Assembly (NCBI GenBank): GCA_002482565.1
Contig: DLGG01000138.1
Span: 46,241 to 110,240, forward strand
Source: Solidesulfovibrio magneticus
Lineage (GTDB): Bacteria > Desulfobacterota > Desulfovibrionia > Desulfovibrionales > Desulfovibrionaceae
DNA length: 64,000 nt
Reading direction: 5' to 3'
Under the pieces are notes generated by a model. It ran no database searches. It was not told where the DNA came from and was given only the letters and a program-made list of their open reading frames with translations. Shown one piece after another: positions 44,480 through 56,107 of the stretch. Each line of letters starts with the position of its first letter. Within the stretch, counting starts at the first letter, position 1. The translations under genes and the position numbers were made by a program.

Positions 44480-46108
44480 ATGAAAGGTTTAAATCGTACT
44501 TTTATGGTTGTTTTGATTGTATTTGCGTGTTGCATTATGTCTGGCCCGTGTTTGGCGGCAAGTTTTGATTGCAGTAAGGCTTCATCGCCAATAGAAAAGC
44601 TTGTTTGCTCTGATTCGGTACTTTCTGATTTGGATTCGAGGCTTGGACTTGCCTTCAGGGAGGCCCGGAGCAATACGCTTGATAAGGAAGGTTTGAAACG
44701 AGCTCAGTTTGCCTGGTTGGCTCAACTCAAAAACTGCCCCGATACGCAATGTCTGCGCCTGGCATATGAAAAACGAGTAGGGGAACTTGTTCAAATGGGG
44801 GCGTCGCCGCCAACGGGTTCCTCAAGCGTATCCCCAGCGCCTTCTGTCGTGTCGAATGGTTCGACGCCTGGGGATGAATCGCTGCGGAGCGGTCGTCTTG
44901 CCGCTCGTCAAGCAAGCGCCATAGGAAAAGGCTACGAGGGATTGTTTGTTCAGTATCTGCGGGCCAATCCTCAGGCAATGAGTGATAGAAATGTTCAATT
45001 GTGGTGGGCTGATTTAAAATTTCGTCAAGAATTCAGGCAATATGTCAATCAAGAATTCAAGATGGCCGCCCTTTGTGAACGGGCGAAGGAAGACATGGCT
45101 GATACAGTGAACAGTAGTGATCAAGGCGCTGTTGATGTCTTTGTCAAGGTCGCGTTTCGAGAATACGACTTTCAGAATCAGTGCTTTCCGGTCAATGTCG
45201 GGAAAAGCGATATTACAATGTCAAACCCAAACTCTTCTGTCGGGACACCCAGGATTTTTGTCCTGCGTCTCGACGGACTTGATGCCGCCAATTGTCTTTA
45301 TTTAAATCGCAATAGTGCTCAGGATTTTCTGCAAAAGCATATGGATGCACATGGACGCGGCAATAGAGACGTGTTGTTGTTGCTCCGTGTGAAGGTTGAC
45401 TCATCCTTGCTGGACCAGTTGAAGAACAAGGCGATGTCTGAGCAGCCAATGCTCGCCAGACTTGAAAGCGTCACCTTCTTGGAGCCTTCAAGGGATGGCC
45501 GAAATGCGCCGGAGGTGATTGCCACGGTTTCCAGTTCGCAAATGGCGAGTCTTTTGGAAGAGCGAGCCAGGCAAAAGGCGGAGACGGACAGAGCCGAGGC
45601 CGAACGTCGGGAGCAGTTGAAAAAGGCTGAGGCTGAACGTTTGGCCCAATGGAAAATGGAGCAGGCCAAAGCTTCCAGGGAGCATGATATCGCCGCGTTG
45701 GGGGCAAGGCCTTTGCAGGTGCGCCTGGCCAATGTGCTTTCTTCCGGGCCGGTGAACCTCGATCTGACGCTTGCCAATTTGCGTGCCGCCCGGTTTCGGT
45801 CCCTGATTCAGGGAAAACCCGTTTCCGTGGCGATGCTCATCCAAGCTGATGCCAGCGGCAAGACAGAGGTGCCGACAAAATGGCCCGGCCTTTTGCAGGT
45901 GACCGCGCCGGACGGGATCGAGTTCAAGTCGTCGGCCTGGTATCTCGTCAAGGGAATGATCAGCACCACGGAAGGTGATGGTCTGCCTCCTTCTAATCTC
46001 GTGGCGACAGACGCCATTCCCTGTGCCAAGGACTATTGTCAGGATCTCGGTGACGCAACCGCGATAGTGGATGCTAAACTTTCCGCTGCTTTCGGAGGCA
46101 AACAATGA
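44480..46108 (+). CDS. Exported protein with N-terminal LprI/DUF1311-like domain
   Basis: A 542-residue protein with a signal peptide (residues 1-27, FMVVLIVFACCIMSGPCLA). Residues 28-110 match the lysozyme-inhibitor LprI/DUF1311 pattern: SFDCSKASSPIEKLVCSDSVLSDLDSRLG, with the four cysteines C31, C43, C80 and C86. The middle is unassigned, and a charged helical segment (ERARQKAETDRAEAERREQL) precedes a C-terminal domain of about 140 residues with an OB-like pattern. It is lower in GC than its neighbours and overlaps the next gene by 4 nt, suggesting an imported pair. Role unknown. Confidence 0.7.
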   Translation: MKGLNRTFMVVLIVFACCIMSGPCLAASFDCSKASSPIEKLVCSDSVLSDLDSRLGLAFREARSNTLDKEGLKRAQFAWLAQLKNCPDTQCLRLAYEKRVGELVQMGASPPTGSSSVSPAPSVVSNGSTPGDESLRSGRLAARQASAIGKGYEGLFVQYLRANPQAMSDRNVQLWWADLKFRQEFRQYVNQEFKMAALCERAKEDMADTVNSSDQGAVDVFVKVAFREYDFQNQCFPVNVGKSDITMSNPNSSVGTPRIFVLRLDGLDAANCLYLNRNSAQDFLQKHMDAHGRGNRDVLLLLRVKVDSSLLDQLKNKAMSEQPMLARLESVTFLEPSRDGRNAPEVIATVSSSQMASLLEERARQKAETDRAEAERREQLKKAEAERLAQWKMEQAKASREHDIAALGARPLQVRLANVLSSGPVNLDLTLANLRAARFRSLIQGKPVSVAMLIQADASGKTEVPTKWPGLLQVTAPDGIEFKSSAWYLVKGMISTTEGDGLPPSNLVATDAIPCAKDYCQDLGDATAIVDAKLSAAFGGKQ

Positions 46109-47130
46109 CACTTGGAAGAAAGCAGGCGATAATTGGTGGTTTGGTTCTCGCAACGATTGTTGCCGTTGGTTGGATTGTCGCTGTTCGCTATGCAACAAAC
46201 ATCGCGAAGGACGGCGTTGATGGTTTTATCATAAGACATAATCTTCATGACGTTGTTTCGTATAATGGTATCTATGCTTCACCGTTTGGGAAAGTCAGGC
46301 TTGATGGCGTGGCTTTCAAAATCGGTGGTCTCGTCTTTCACTGTGGCGACGTCATGTTCTCGGGTTTAGGGACTGACCGTGACATTCCAAGCAATGTGGA
46401 CATTGTCTTGTCAAATCTCAATATTCCTACGCTTGATCTTGCTCGGATGGGTAACCCTGTCGCGGCATTCTTTTCAGAAATGGGCTACACGTCCTTGCAG
46501 TGTCAAATTGGGTTGTCTTATCATCTTGATGACAAGGGGAATTTTACCGTCAAAACAACCGGTGATGTCAGCAGGGCTGGCTCTTGGAATTTTAGCTTGC
46601 GTTTAGCGAATGTAGAACAGGAAACTTTTTCTGCTCTGGCGGTTCTTCAAAAGCAACTGTCTGCGGTTGTTGATAGTTTTTCTGGCACTCCTGGACGAAT
46701 GAAGCGGAAGGGCGCTTCGGATTTTAATGAAAACGATCTTGCCAATTTGTTGGGAGCTGGTTCTCAGTTCGTGAAAGGCCTGTCGGCCATTAAATTTGCA
46801 AGTATGGATTTTGTTGTTAACGACTCTGGGATCTATGACAACATGCGTAAGTTGCCAGACGAACCGTTGCCGTCAGGGTCGAACAGCGTGGTGTCTCGTG
46901 CCGGGAAAATGCTTGCCGAAACATCGCTGGTCATGGCGGGGATGGGGCCATCGGCGGCGAGAGAGATAGTGGCGAAGGTCAACGGGTGGATTGAAAAGGG
47001 AGGGGAAATCAGTTTGGCCACGCGACTTGAACACCCGATAGCGCTCATTCGTCCGAGCGTTTCGAGTCCAGAGCCTGTTTTTGACAGCTTCGAGACATTC
47101 TTGGTGGCTACCAAGGCAAAGATACGCTAG
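46105..47130 (+). CDS. Unknown membrane-anchored protein
   Basis: A 341-residue protein with an N-terminal transmembrane helix (AIIGGLVLATIVAVGWIVAV) and a large periplasmic part. The repeated beta-like segments (VSYNGIYASPFGKVRLDGVAF; SNVDIVLSNLNIPTLDLAR) recall AsmA/DUF945-type envelope proteins, but no clear family is seen. Its ATG overlaps the stop of the LprI-like gene, so the two are probably made together and may act jointly in the envelope. Codon use is less GC-rich than the rest of the window. Confidence 0.65.
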   Translation: MTLGRKQAIIGGLVLATIVAVGWIVAVRYATNIAKDGVDGFIIRHNLHDVVSYNGIYASPFGKVRLDGVAFKIGGLVFHCGDVMFSGLGTDRDIPSNVDIVLSNLNIPTLDLARMGNPVAAFFSEMGYTSLQCQIGLSYHLDDKGNFTVKTTGDVSRAGSWNFSLRLANVEQETFSALAVLQKQLSAVVDSFSGTPGRMKRKGASDFNENDLANLLGAGSQFVKGLSAIKFASMDFVVNDSGIYDNMRKLPDEPLPSGSNSVVSRAGKMLAETSLVMAGMGPSAAREIVAKVNGWIEKGGEISLATRLEHPIALIRPSVSSPEPVFDSFETFLVATKAKIR

Positions 47131-47472
47131 ACCCGAGTTTTTATGTGCCGGATCGTTTCTCGCAGGTCGATAGGACCGGCGACTCGCAAGGTTTTGTCCC
47201 TCAACTTTGCGGCTGTTGTTTCTGGACTGGATTCCCAGTCGGCATGAACCGCATCGGGTAACTTTGAACGTCAAGCGCCGGGAAGGAACGGGAGGGACGC
47301 CTGACGCTCATTCTCGGCGTCACGTCCGGCGCGCGTGGCCCACAATGGTTTCATCGCCGACAAAAGGATGTGGTTGGCCAATGCCCGAGATGCCGCCCGC
47401 CAATGGCTTTGGCCCGGGTGCGTATTAGCGTGGGGATTTTTGGGGAGCTGTTGGATGGACTGCGGCAGTGAT
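47131..47472. other. Intergenic region
   Basis: About 340 nt between the unknown membrane gene and tRNA-Ser. I see no credible gene or strong hairpin. Confidence 0.45.
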
Positions 47473-47566
47473 TGGCGGAGAGGGTGGGATTCGAACCCAC
47501 GTGCAGGCTATTAACCCGCAACCCGATTTCGAGTCGGGCCCGTTACGACCACTTCGGTACCTCTCC
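47473..47566 (-). tRNA. tRNA-Ser(CGA)
   Basis: The minus strand folds as a serine tRNA: acceptor GGAGAGG pairs with CCTCTCC, the anticodon loop CTCGAAA lies in a CCCGA/TCGGG stem and gives anticodon CGA, there is a long variable arm, and the T-arm is GTGGG-TTCGAAT-CCCAC. The discriminator is G and the CCA end is encoded. It decodes UCG codons. Confidence 0.96.
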
Positions 47567-47594
47567 GCACAGAGAGCTGGAAGGGAGTCGGCAA

Positions 47595-47622
47595 ATTATC
47601 CTCGGCCCGGCCGCTTGGCAAG
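47595..47622 (-). promoter_or_regulatory. Probable promoter of tRNA-Ser
   Basis: On the minus strand a -35-like CTTGCC (47622-47617) and a -10-like GATAAT (47600-47595) are separated by 16 nt. The tRNA 5' end is about 29 nt downstream of the -10. Confidence 0.45.
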
Positions 47623-47651
47623 CGTTTTTTCGCGTTGGCCGCGAGAGCGCC

Positions 47652-48185
47652 TCAACCCGCGCCGCCGCGCCGCTTTTCCCGGAAAAAATCCCGGAGCAGC
47701 CTGCCGCATTCCTCGGCCCTAATCCCGGACACCACGTCGAAGCGGTGGTTGAAAAAGGGCAGATCCGGGCCAGGCAGCCGGGAATCGACGACCCCGGTGC
47801 GCGGGTCGGTCGCGCCGTAGACGAGCAGGCCCACCCGGGCATGGATCATGGCCCCCAGGCACATGACGCACGGCTCCAGGGTCACGACCAGGATCGTGCC
47901 GGGCAGCCGGTAATTGCCGACCGTGGCCGCCGCCTGGCGCAAGACCCGCATCTCGGCGTGGGCCGTGGGGTCGCTCGTGGTGATGGGCGCGTTGCCGGCC
48001 CGGGCCAGCAGTTCGCCTTCGGCGGACAGCAAAACCGCGCCCACCGGCGTCTCGCCAAGGGCCGCCGCCGCCCGGGCCTCGTCCAGGGCCAGGGCCATCA
48101 CCGCCTCGAAATCCGGCCAGCCCGGCGGCGGGGCAGGCAGTTCGCCCAGGGCGGCGGCGAAGCGTTTGGCGGGGAGCAAGGCCAT
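47652..48185 (-). CDS. tadA: tRNA-specific adenosine deaminase
   Basis: A 177-residue zinc deaminase that makes inosine at position 34 of tRNA-Arg. The motifs are TAHAEMRVLRQAA (HAE with catalytic Glu) and LEPCVMCLGAMIHARVG (PCxxC). The C-terminal LLRDFFREKRR matches TadA. A short N-terminal extension precedes the domain. It is the only gene between tRNA-Ser and purQ and is transcribed in the same direction as both. Confidence 0.92.
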   Translation of the reverse strand: MALLPAKRFAAALGELPAPPPGWPDFEAVMALALDEARAAAALGETPVGAVLLSAEGELLARAGNAPITTSDPTAHAEMRVLRQAAATVGNYRLPGTILVVTLEPCVMCLGAMIHARVGLLVYGATDPRTGVVDSRLPGPDLPFFNHRFDVVSGIRAEECGRLLRDFFREKRRGGAG

Positions 48186-48402
48186 GGCGTGTGTCCGGCT
48201 GGCGCGCTTGGCTGGGGAAGCGCGGCGGTTGAGGTTGTTGTTGCGGCGGCACGTTGGCTAAAGGCACAGGGATCGCGGGATTAGTTAGCCCCTGGTGTTT
48301 CCGGCAACACGGCCCCGGGAACGACTCTCTGGGCCGGACTCTGCGCAACACTGCTGCGTCAGGCCACGGCAGCGCGGTGGGAGTCCTCAAGCCGGCAGGG
48401 GC

Positions 48403-48435
48403 AAAAATGGCCCGGCGGGGAATCCCGGCCGGGCC
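48403..48435 (-). terminator. Intrinsic terminator of purQ
   Basis: GGCCCGGC (48409-48416) pairs with GCCGGGCC (48428-48435), with an inner GGG/CCC. On the minus strand it is followed by five Ts. It is about 22 nt after the purQ stop. Confidence 0.85.
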
Positions 48436-48457
48436 GTCGGCTGGCGGAAAAGACCGA

Positions 48458-51076
<2,619 letters not shown>

Positions 51077-51103
51077 CTGGCCCAAGCGGAAAAAGATTGC
51101 ACG

Positions 51104-51136
51104 GTCCGGGGAAGGCGGCTTCCCCGGACTTTTTTT
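51104..51136 (+). terminator. Intrinsic terminator of pyrG
   Basis: GTCCGGGGA (51104-51112) and TCCCCGGAC (51121-51129) make a 9-bp stem, followed by seven Ts. Confidence 0.93.
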
Positions 51137-51287
51137 GGGCCAAAAGGGTGTACGGCTTGGCAAGGCGCTAAAAACGTTTATCTTCTGGTCAGGGTGCGGT
51201 TTTTCGGCTAGATTGCGCCTGTCGGCGGTCGGGGACATGGCCTTGCGTTCAAACCATGCCGCCGTCGCATCGCAAGAGGAGTCTGTT

Positions 51288-51824
51288 ATGCCTGAAGACG
51301 CCAAGTTGGCCATTGCGCGCGCCCGGGACGTGGAGCTGCTGGTGCTCGATGTCGACGGGGTCATGACCGATGGAGGCATTTACGTCGATGCCCGGGGCGA
51401 GGTGACCAAGCGTTTCCACGTCCACGACGGCCTGGGCATCAAGGCGGCTCAGGCGGCGGGATTGGCCGTGGCTGTCATAAGCGGCCTGGACAGCCCGGCC
51501 GTGGCCGCCCGGATGCGGGAGCTGGGCATCGAGGAATACCACCCCGGCCACTACCGCAAGGTGGGCGTGTTGGAGGGCATCCTGGCCCGGGCCGGACTGG
51601 CCCCGCCTCAGGCCGCCTTTCTCGGCGACGACTGGGTGGACGCCGGCCCCATGGAGCTGGTCGGGCTGCCCATGGCCGTGGCCGACGCCCAGCCGGAGAT
51701 CCTCGATCTGGCCTTGTGGGTGTCGCGGCGCGGGGGAGGGCAGGGCGCGGTGCGCGAAGCCGTGCGCTACATTTTGGCCGCCAAGGGCCGTCTGGAGGCG
51801 GCCTACCAGTGGTTCCTCGGCTGA
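51288..51824 (+). CDS. kdsC: 3-deoxy-D-manno-octulosonate 8-phosphate phosphatase
   Basis: A 178-residue HAD phosphatase of the KDO pathway. Motif I is LLVLDVDGVMTDGGIYVDARGE, motif II is VAVISGLDS, and AAFLGDDWVDAGPMELVGLPMAVADA is motif IV, all as in KdsC. It removes the phosphate before KDO is activated for lipopolysaccharide. The ATG at 51288 has AAGAGGAG upstream. It is followed 131 nt later by rpoN; in many bacteria lptC, lptA and lptB lie between, but not here. Confidence 0.92.
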   Translation: MPEDAKLAIARARDVELLVLDVDGVMTDGGIYVDARGEVTKRFHVHDGLGIKAAQAAGLAVAVISGLDSPAVAARMRELGIEEYHPGHYRKVGVLEGILARAGLAPPQAAFLGDDWVDAGPMELVGLPMAVADAQPEILDLALWVSRRGGGQGAVREAVRYILAAKGRLEAAYQWFLG

Positions 51825-51955
51825 AGGCCGATTGTGCCGATTGCCACAAGGCTTCAATTGTGGCATGGTTTTTGTTGGGCGGGGTGGCCCCCGTCCGGGC
51901 AAAGCCCACGGACAATTCCCGATAACATCAACGACATTCGAGCACGGCGGTAAGC

Positions 51956-53386
51956 ATGGCCCTGGAACTGCGGCAGCAACTCAAGCTTTCCCAACAGCTG
52001 GTGATGACCCCCCAGCTGCAGCAAGCCATCAAGCTCTTGCAGCTGTCGCGGCTGGAGCTGCTTGAAAGCGTGCAGCAGGAGCTCCTGGAAAACCCGCTTT
52101 TGGAAGAATCCGTCGAGGAGGATCGCCAGCCCGAACGCGTCATGGTCGAGGACAACAATGGCCCCACGGGAGCCGACGCGGCCATGGAAAAGGAGCTGCT
52201 CAAAAACGCCGAGTGGGACGACTACCTCGGCGATTTCGCCAGCACGAGCAAGCAGTCCCTGTCCCGCGATCTGGAAGTGCCCGAGGAGGGCATGGCTTTC
52301 GACGCCCGTCTGGCCTCCAAGCCGTCCCTGGACGGCCATCTTGGCTGGCAGATGCACCTGTCCAATTTTACGGCCAAGGAAGTCGAGATCGGCGAGACCA
52401 TCGTCGGCAGCCTCAATTCCTCGGGGTATCTGCGGGCCACAGTGGAGGAAATCGCCGGCATGGCCAACGCCGACCCGGCCCACGTGGAAAAGGTGCTCCA
52501 CCGCATCCAGCGCTTTGATCCCGTGGGGGTGGCCGCCCGCACCCCCAGCGAATGCCTGCTCATTCAGATCGAGGTCTACGGCTACGACGACCCCATCCTC
52601 ATCGAACTGGTGCGCGAGCACCTCGAGGACCTCGAAAAGAAGCGTTACAAGCCCCTGGCCAAGAAATTTCACCTGACCATGGAAAAGCTCAAGGAATACC
52701 TGGAGCTGATCCAGACCCTCGATCCCATGCCCGGGGCCAGCTACGGTTCGGGGGACCCGATCTACGTCAGCCCCGACGCCTTCGTCTACAAATACGGAGA
52801 GGACTTCGTCATCCTGCTCAACGAGGAAGGGATGCCGCGCCTGGGGCTCAACATGTCCTACACCGACGGCAGCCTGCCGCGTAACGACAAGGACAAGGAC
52901 TATCTTCAGGACAAGATGCGTTCGGCCATGTGGCTCATGAAGAGCCTGTATCAGCGCCAGCGCACGCTGTATAAGGTCCTGGAGAGCATCGTGAAGTTTC
53001 AGCGCGGGTTTTTCGAGGACGGCGTGACCCGGCTACGGCCGCTGATCCTCAAGGACGTGGCCGACGACATCAGCATGCACGAGTCCACCGTCAGCCGCAT
53101 CACGTCCAACAAGTACGTGGCCACGCCCCACGGCATTTTCGAGCTCAAGTTCTTTTTCAACAGCGCCCTGGAGCTCGACGACGGCGGCACGGTGGGCTCC
53201 GAGTCGGTCAAGGCCATGATCAAGCGGATTATTTCCGGCGAGAACGCCAAGAAGCCCATCAGCGACGAGGCCATCGCCGACATGCTCAAGGATGAGCTGC
53301 AAATCAACATCGCCCGGCGAACCGTGGCCAAGTATCGCACGGCCATGGGAATCGAGTCGTCTTCGAAGCGCAAGGCGGTTTTCTGA
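51956..53386 (+). CDS. rpoN: RNA polymerase sigma-54 factor
   Basis: Sigma-54 of 476 residues. The N-terminal Gln-rich region (LRQQLKLSQQLVMTPQLQQA) binds activators. The core-binding domain with RITSNKYVATPHGIFELKFFF and the C-terminal RpoN box (ARRTVAKYRTAMGI) are typical. It directs transcription from -24/-12 promoters that need enhancer-binding proteins. It is followed by hpf, ptsN, rapZ and PTS genes, the conserved sigma-54 neighbourhood. Confidence 0.97.
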   Translation: MALELRQQLKLSQQLVMTPQLQQAIKLLQLSRLELLESVQQELLENPLLEESVEEDRQPERVMVEDNNGPTGADAAMEKELLKNAEWDDYLGDFASTSKQSLSRDLEVPEEGMAFDARLASKPSLDGHLGWQMHLSNFTAKEVEIGETIVGSLNSSGYLRATVEEIAGMANADPAHVEKVLHRIQRFDPVGVAARTPSECLLIQIEVYGYDDPILIELVREHLEDLEKKRYKPLAKKFHLTMEKLKEYLELIQTLDPMPGASYGSGDPIYVSPDAFVYKYGEDFVILLNEEGMPRLGLNMSYTDGSLPRNDKDKDYLQDKMRSAMWLMKSLYQRQRTLYKVLESIVKFQRGFFEDGVTRLRPLILKDVADDISMHESTVSRITSNKYVATPHGIFELKFFFNSALELDDGGTVGSESVKAMIKRIISGENAKKPISDEAIADMLKDELQINIARRTVAKYRTAMGIESSSKRKAVF

Positions 53387-53436
53387 TGCTTCGGGCCGGG
53401 TTTCCGGCCCCTCACCACGCCAGCCTGGAGGATTCT

Positions 53437-53985
53437 ATGAACATCACCTTTAATTTCAAGAATTTCGAGCCGTCTGATCATTTGCGCGATTATGCCAAGA
53501 AGCGCTTTGAAAAGCTTGGCAAGTACACCTCGTCCACCGACGCCTCGGAAGTCCAGGTCAACCTGGCCGTGGAAAAGACCCGGCAGATGGCCGACGTCAT
53601 CTTCCTGGCCGACAATATGCACATCTCCGCCCATGAGACCTCCGAGGACATGTACTCCACCATCGACCTGATCCTCGACAAGGTCGAGGCCCAGGCCAAG
53701 AAGTTCCGCGAGAAGCAAAAGGACCGCCGCCGCCAGACCGTGGAGCAGGTCCGCATGGACGTCATCAGCATCAGCGAGGACGCCGCCGGCGGCCGCGTGC
53801 CCACCATCATCGAAACCGACGAGTACCAGCCCAAGCCCATGGCCGTGGAAGAAGCCGCCATGCAGCTTGAGGCCCTCAAGTACGAATTCCTGGTGTTCAT
53901 CAACTCCGAAACCGAACGGCCCAATGTCATCTACCGCCTGCGCAACGGCGACTTCGGCCTCATCGATCCTGGAACGGGCGCTTAA
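53437..53985 (+). CDS. hpf: Ribosome hibernation promoting factor, long form
   Basis: A 182-residue protein with an N-terminal RaiA/HPF domain (NITFNFKNFEPSDHLRDYAKKRFEKL) that binds the 30S subunit and a C-terminal domain (MAVEEAAMQLEALKYEFLVFINSET) that drives ribosome dimerisation in long HPFs. The ATG at 53437 has TGGAGGA. It lies 50 nt after rpoN and its TAA directly abuts the ATG of ptsN. Confidence 0.93.
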   Translation: MNITFNFKNFEPSDHLRDYAKKRFEKLGKYTSSTDASEVQVNLAVEKTRQMADVIFLADNMHISAHETSEDMYSTIDLILDKVEAQAKKFREKQKDRRRQTVEQVRMDVISISEDAAGGRVPTIIETDEYQPKPMAVEEAAMQLEALKYEFLVFINSETERPNVIYRLRNGDFGLIDPGTGA

Positions 53986-54435
53986 ATGCGGTTAGAGGAC
54001 TATCTCCAGCCCGAGTTCGTCATCGGGAATCTTGCGTCGGAGTCCAAGTCCGAGGTGTTGGCCGAACTCGTGGCCCCCATCAAGAAGCAGTGGCCCGATT
54101 TCGACGCCAAACGCGCCCACCAGGTGCTGCTCGACCGGGAGAACCTGGGCACCACGGGCATCGGCGACGGGGTGGCCATTCCCCACGGCAAGATGGAGAG
54201 CCTCGAACGCATCGTCATCGTCGTCGGGAGAAGCCTTGCGGGCGTCAGCTTCGATGCGCTGGACTTCAAGCCCTGCCGCATCTTCTTCCTGGTGCTCGCG
54301 CCCGAGCATGTCGCGGGCCTGCATTTGCGCATCCTGGCCCACATCTCGCGGCTTTTGTCCGATGAATCCTTCCGGCGGGCCTTTTTGGCCGCCGAAACCG
54401 ACGAGGCCTTGCGGCAGGTGCTTGCCGCCGCCTAA
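53986..54435 (+). CDS. ptsN: PTS IIA-like nitrogen regulatory protein
   Basis: A 149-residue EIIA-Ntr domain protein with the phosphorylatable His in GIGDGVAIPHGKME. Related proteins regulate nitrogen and potassium metabolism through phosphorylation state rather than sugar transport. The start abuts the hpf stop, so the two are coupled, and the gene ends shortly before a 15-bp hairpin. Confidence 0.9.
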   Translation: MRLEDYLQPEFVIGNLASESKSEVLAELVAPIKKQWPDFDAKRAHQVLLDRENLGTTGIGDGVAIPHGKMESLERIVIVVGRSLAGVSFDALDFKPCRIFFLVLAPEHVAGLHLRILAHISRLLSDESFRRAFLAAETDEALRQVLAAA

Positions 54436-54452
54436 GGCTCCCTGAAAAAACG

Positions 54453-54490
54453 TTTCCCGCGCGTTTGCCGTCACACAAACGCGCGGGAAA
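54453..54490 (+). terminator. Long perfect hairpin between ptsN and rapZ
   Basis: TTTCCCGCGCGTTTG (54453-54467) and CAAACGCGCGGGAAA (54476-54490) form a 15-bp perfect stem with an 8-nt loop. It is 17 nt past the ptsN stop and could terminate transcription or stabilise the upstream mRNA. There is no clear U-run. Confidence 0.7.
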
Positions 54491-54523
54491 TTTGTTAAGC
54501 CCTTGGGCCGGAAGGTGAACGCC

Positions 54524-55411
54524 ATGGAAAACGCGGCCAGGGAACTCCCCGTCGTCATCTTGACCGGCCTGTCCGGGTCCGGAAAATCCACCGCCCTTCG
54601 CGTCTTTGAGGACCTGGGTTTTTTTTGCGTGGACGGGTTGCCGGTCAGCCTCGTGCCCAAGCTCATGAGCCTTTTCGACGACAAGGGCGGCCAGCGCTAC
54701 AAGGGCCTGGCCCTGGGCATGGACGTGCGCCAAGCCGACCTCGACACCGACTGGGGCGCGACCCTGGCCGAGGTGCGGCGCAAACAGGATCTCACCCAGA
54801 TCATCTTTTTCGAGGCCGACAACGGCGAGATCATTCGCCGCTACGCCACCACCCGCCGGCCCCACCCCTTGGAAAGCGCCGAAATGGGCCTGGAACAGGC
54901 CGCCCTGGCCGAGCGTGAACGGATGCGGCCCCTGCGCGACGCCGCCGACATGGTGCTGGACACCACCCATTTCACCATCCACGACCTGCGTCGCAAGCTC
55001 CAGGAGAAATGGGCCTCCATCCGGCCCACCGCCGGAACCCTCAAGGTCCATGTCATGAGCTTCGGCTTCAAGTACGGCCCACCCTCCGAGGCCGACATGG
55101 TCTTTGACCTGCGCTTTCTGCCCAATCCCTATTTCGACAAGGATCTGCGCGAACGCACGGGCAAGGAAGCGGCGGTGCGCGATTACGTCCTGGCCGAGGA
55201 CCCGGGCCGGGAGTTCTTGCGTCGGTTGACCGAATTCCTGCTCTATCTCCTGCCGCTCTACGCCAAGGAAGGGCGTTACCGCCTGACCCTGGCCTTTGGC
55301 TGCACCGGCGGCCGCCACCGTTCGGTGGCCGTGGCCGAGTCGGTCTTTGACACGCTCTCCAAGGCTGGCTACAATATCTCCCTTGAACATCGGCACATTG
55401 AACGCGGCTAG
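54524..55411 (+). CDS. rapZ: RNase adapter protein
   Basis: A 295-residue P-loop protein with VVILTGLSGSGKSTALRVFEDLGFFCVDG and the C-terminal GCTGGRHRSVAVAE, both hallmarks of RapZ (YvcJ). In E. coli it senses glucosamine-6-phosphate and delivers small RNAs to RNase E. The start at 54524 is chosen for GGAAGGTGA upstream. It lies just after ptsN and before the PTS IIA gene. Confidence 0.93.
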   Translation: MENAARELPVVILTGLSGSGKSTALRVFEDLGFFCVDGLPVSLVPKLMSLFDDKGGQRYKGLALGMDVRQADLDTDWGATLAEVRRKQDLTQIIFFEADNGEIIRRYATTRRPHPLESAEMGLEQAALAERERMRPLRDAADMVLDTTHFTIHDLRRKLQEKWASIRPTAGTLKVHVMSFGFKYGPPSEADMVFDLRFLPNPYFDKDLRERTGKEAAVRDYVLAEDPGREFLRRLTEFLLYLLPLYAKEGRYRLTLAFGCTGGRHRSVAVAESVFDTLSKAGYNISLEHRHIERG

Positions 55412-55667
55412 GCCGCACGACTCCAACGCCGCGGCAACAGGGTTCGCCGGCGAGAGCGGCGGGGCGGTTTTTCCGGCCCAGGGCTTTCACGCTTGGGATG
55501 GCGTCGCTGTCCCGGTCGGCGGCCGTGCTGGCCCGGCAGGCTGTTCAAGGCGCGTTATCGTGTGAGGGCTTGGGCTTCCGTGCGGCGCGGCCGGACCGGA
55601 AGCGGGATGCAATGCCGGCGGTTTCAAACCGTCAAGACGGGGGCGACATGCTCCGGGATGCCTGTCT

Positions 55668-56105
55668 ATGAATGCCGAGTCCCCCAAGGACGCGCCTGTT
55701 GGCGTGGTGGTCGTCACCCACACCGACTACGGGTCGCGGCTCATTGCCGCCGCCGAGTTCATCCTCGGCCCCCAGCAGCACTGCCAGGCCGTCAGCGTCG
55801 ATCTGACCAAGGCCGTGGACGAATCCCTGGCCGCGCTCAAGGCCGCCATCAAGGACACCGACCAGGGCGGCGGGGTGCTGGTGCTGACCGACATGTTCGG
55901 CGGCACGCCCACCAACATGAGCCTGTCGCTTCTGGGTTCGGGCCAGCTTGAGGTCCTCACCGGCGTCAATCTGCCCATGCTCATCAAAATTCTGGGTGCG
56001 CGCACCCGTCCCCTGCAAACCCTGGCCGTGGAGGCCAAGCAGGCCGGTTGCCAGGGAATCGTCGTGGCCGGCGAGGTGCTGCGCAAAAAGGTGGCCGAGG
56101 GGTAG
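55668..56105 (+). CDS. Mannose-type PTS IIA component
   Basis: A 145-residue EIIA-Man-like domain with the phosphoacceptor His in VVVVTHTDYGSRLI and the phosphate-stabilising TDMFGGTPTNMSL. It should accept phosphate from HPr and hand it to the IIB protein encoded immediately downstream (2-nt gap). The neighbouring IIC frame is broken, so the cluster may now serve signalling rather than sugar uptake. Confidence 0.9.
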   Translation: MNAESPKDAPVGVVVVTHTDYGSRLIAAAEFILGPQQHCQAVSVDLTKAVDESLAALKAAIKDTDQGGGVLVLTDMFGGTPTNMSLSLLGSGQLEVLTGVNLPMLIKILGARTRPLQTLAVEAKQAGCQGIVVAGEVLRKKVAEG

Positions 56106-56107
56106 CC

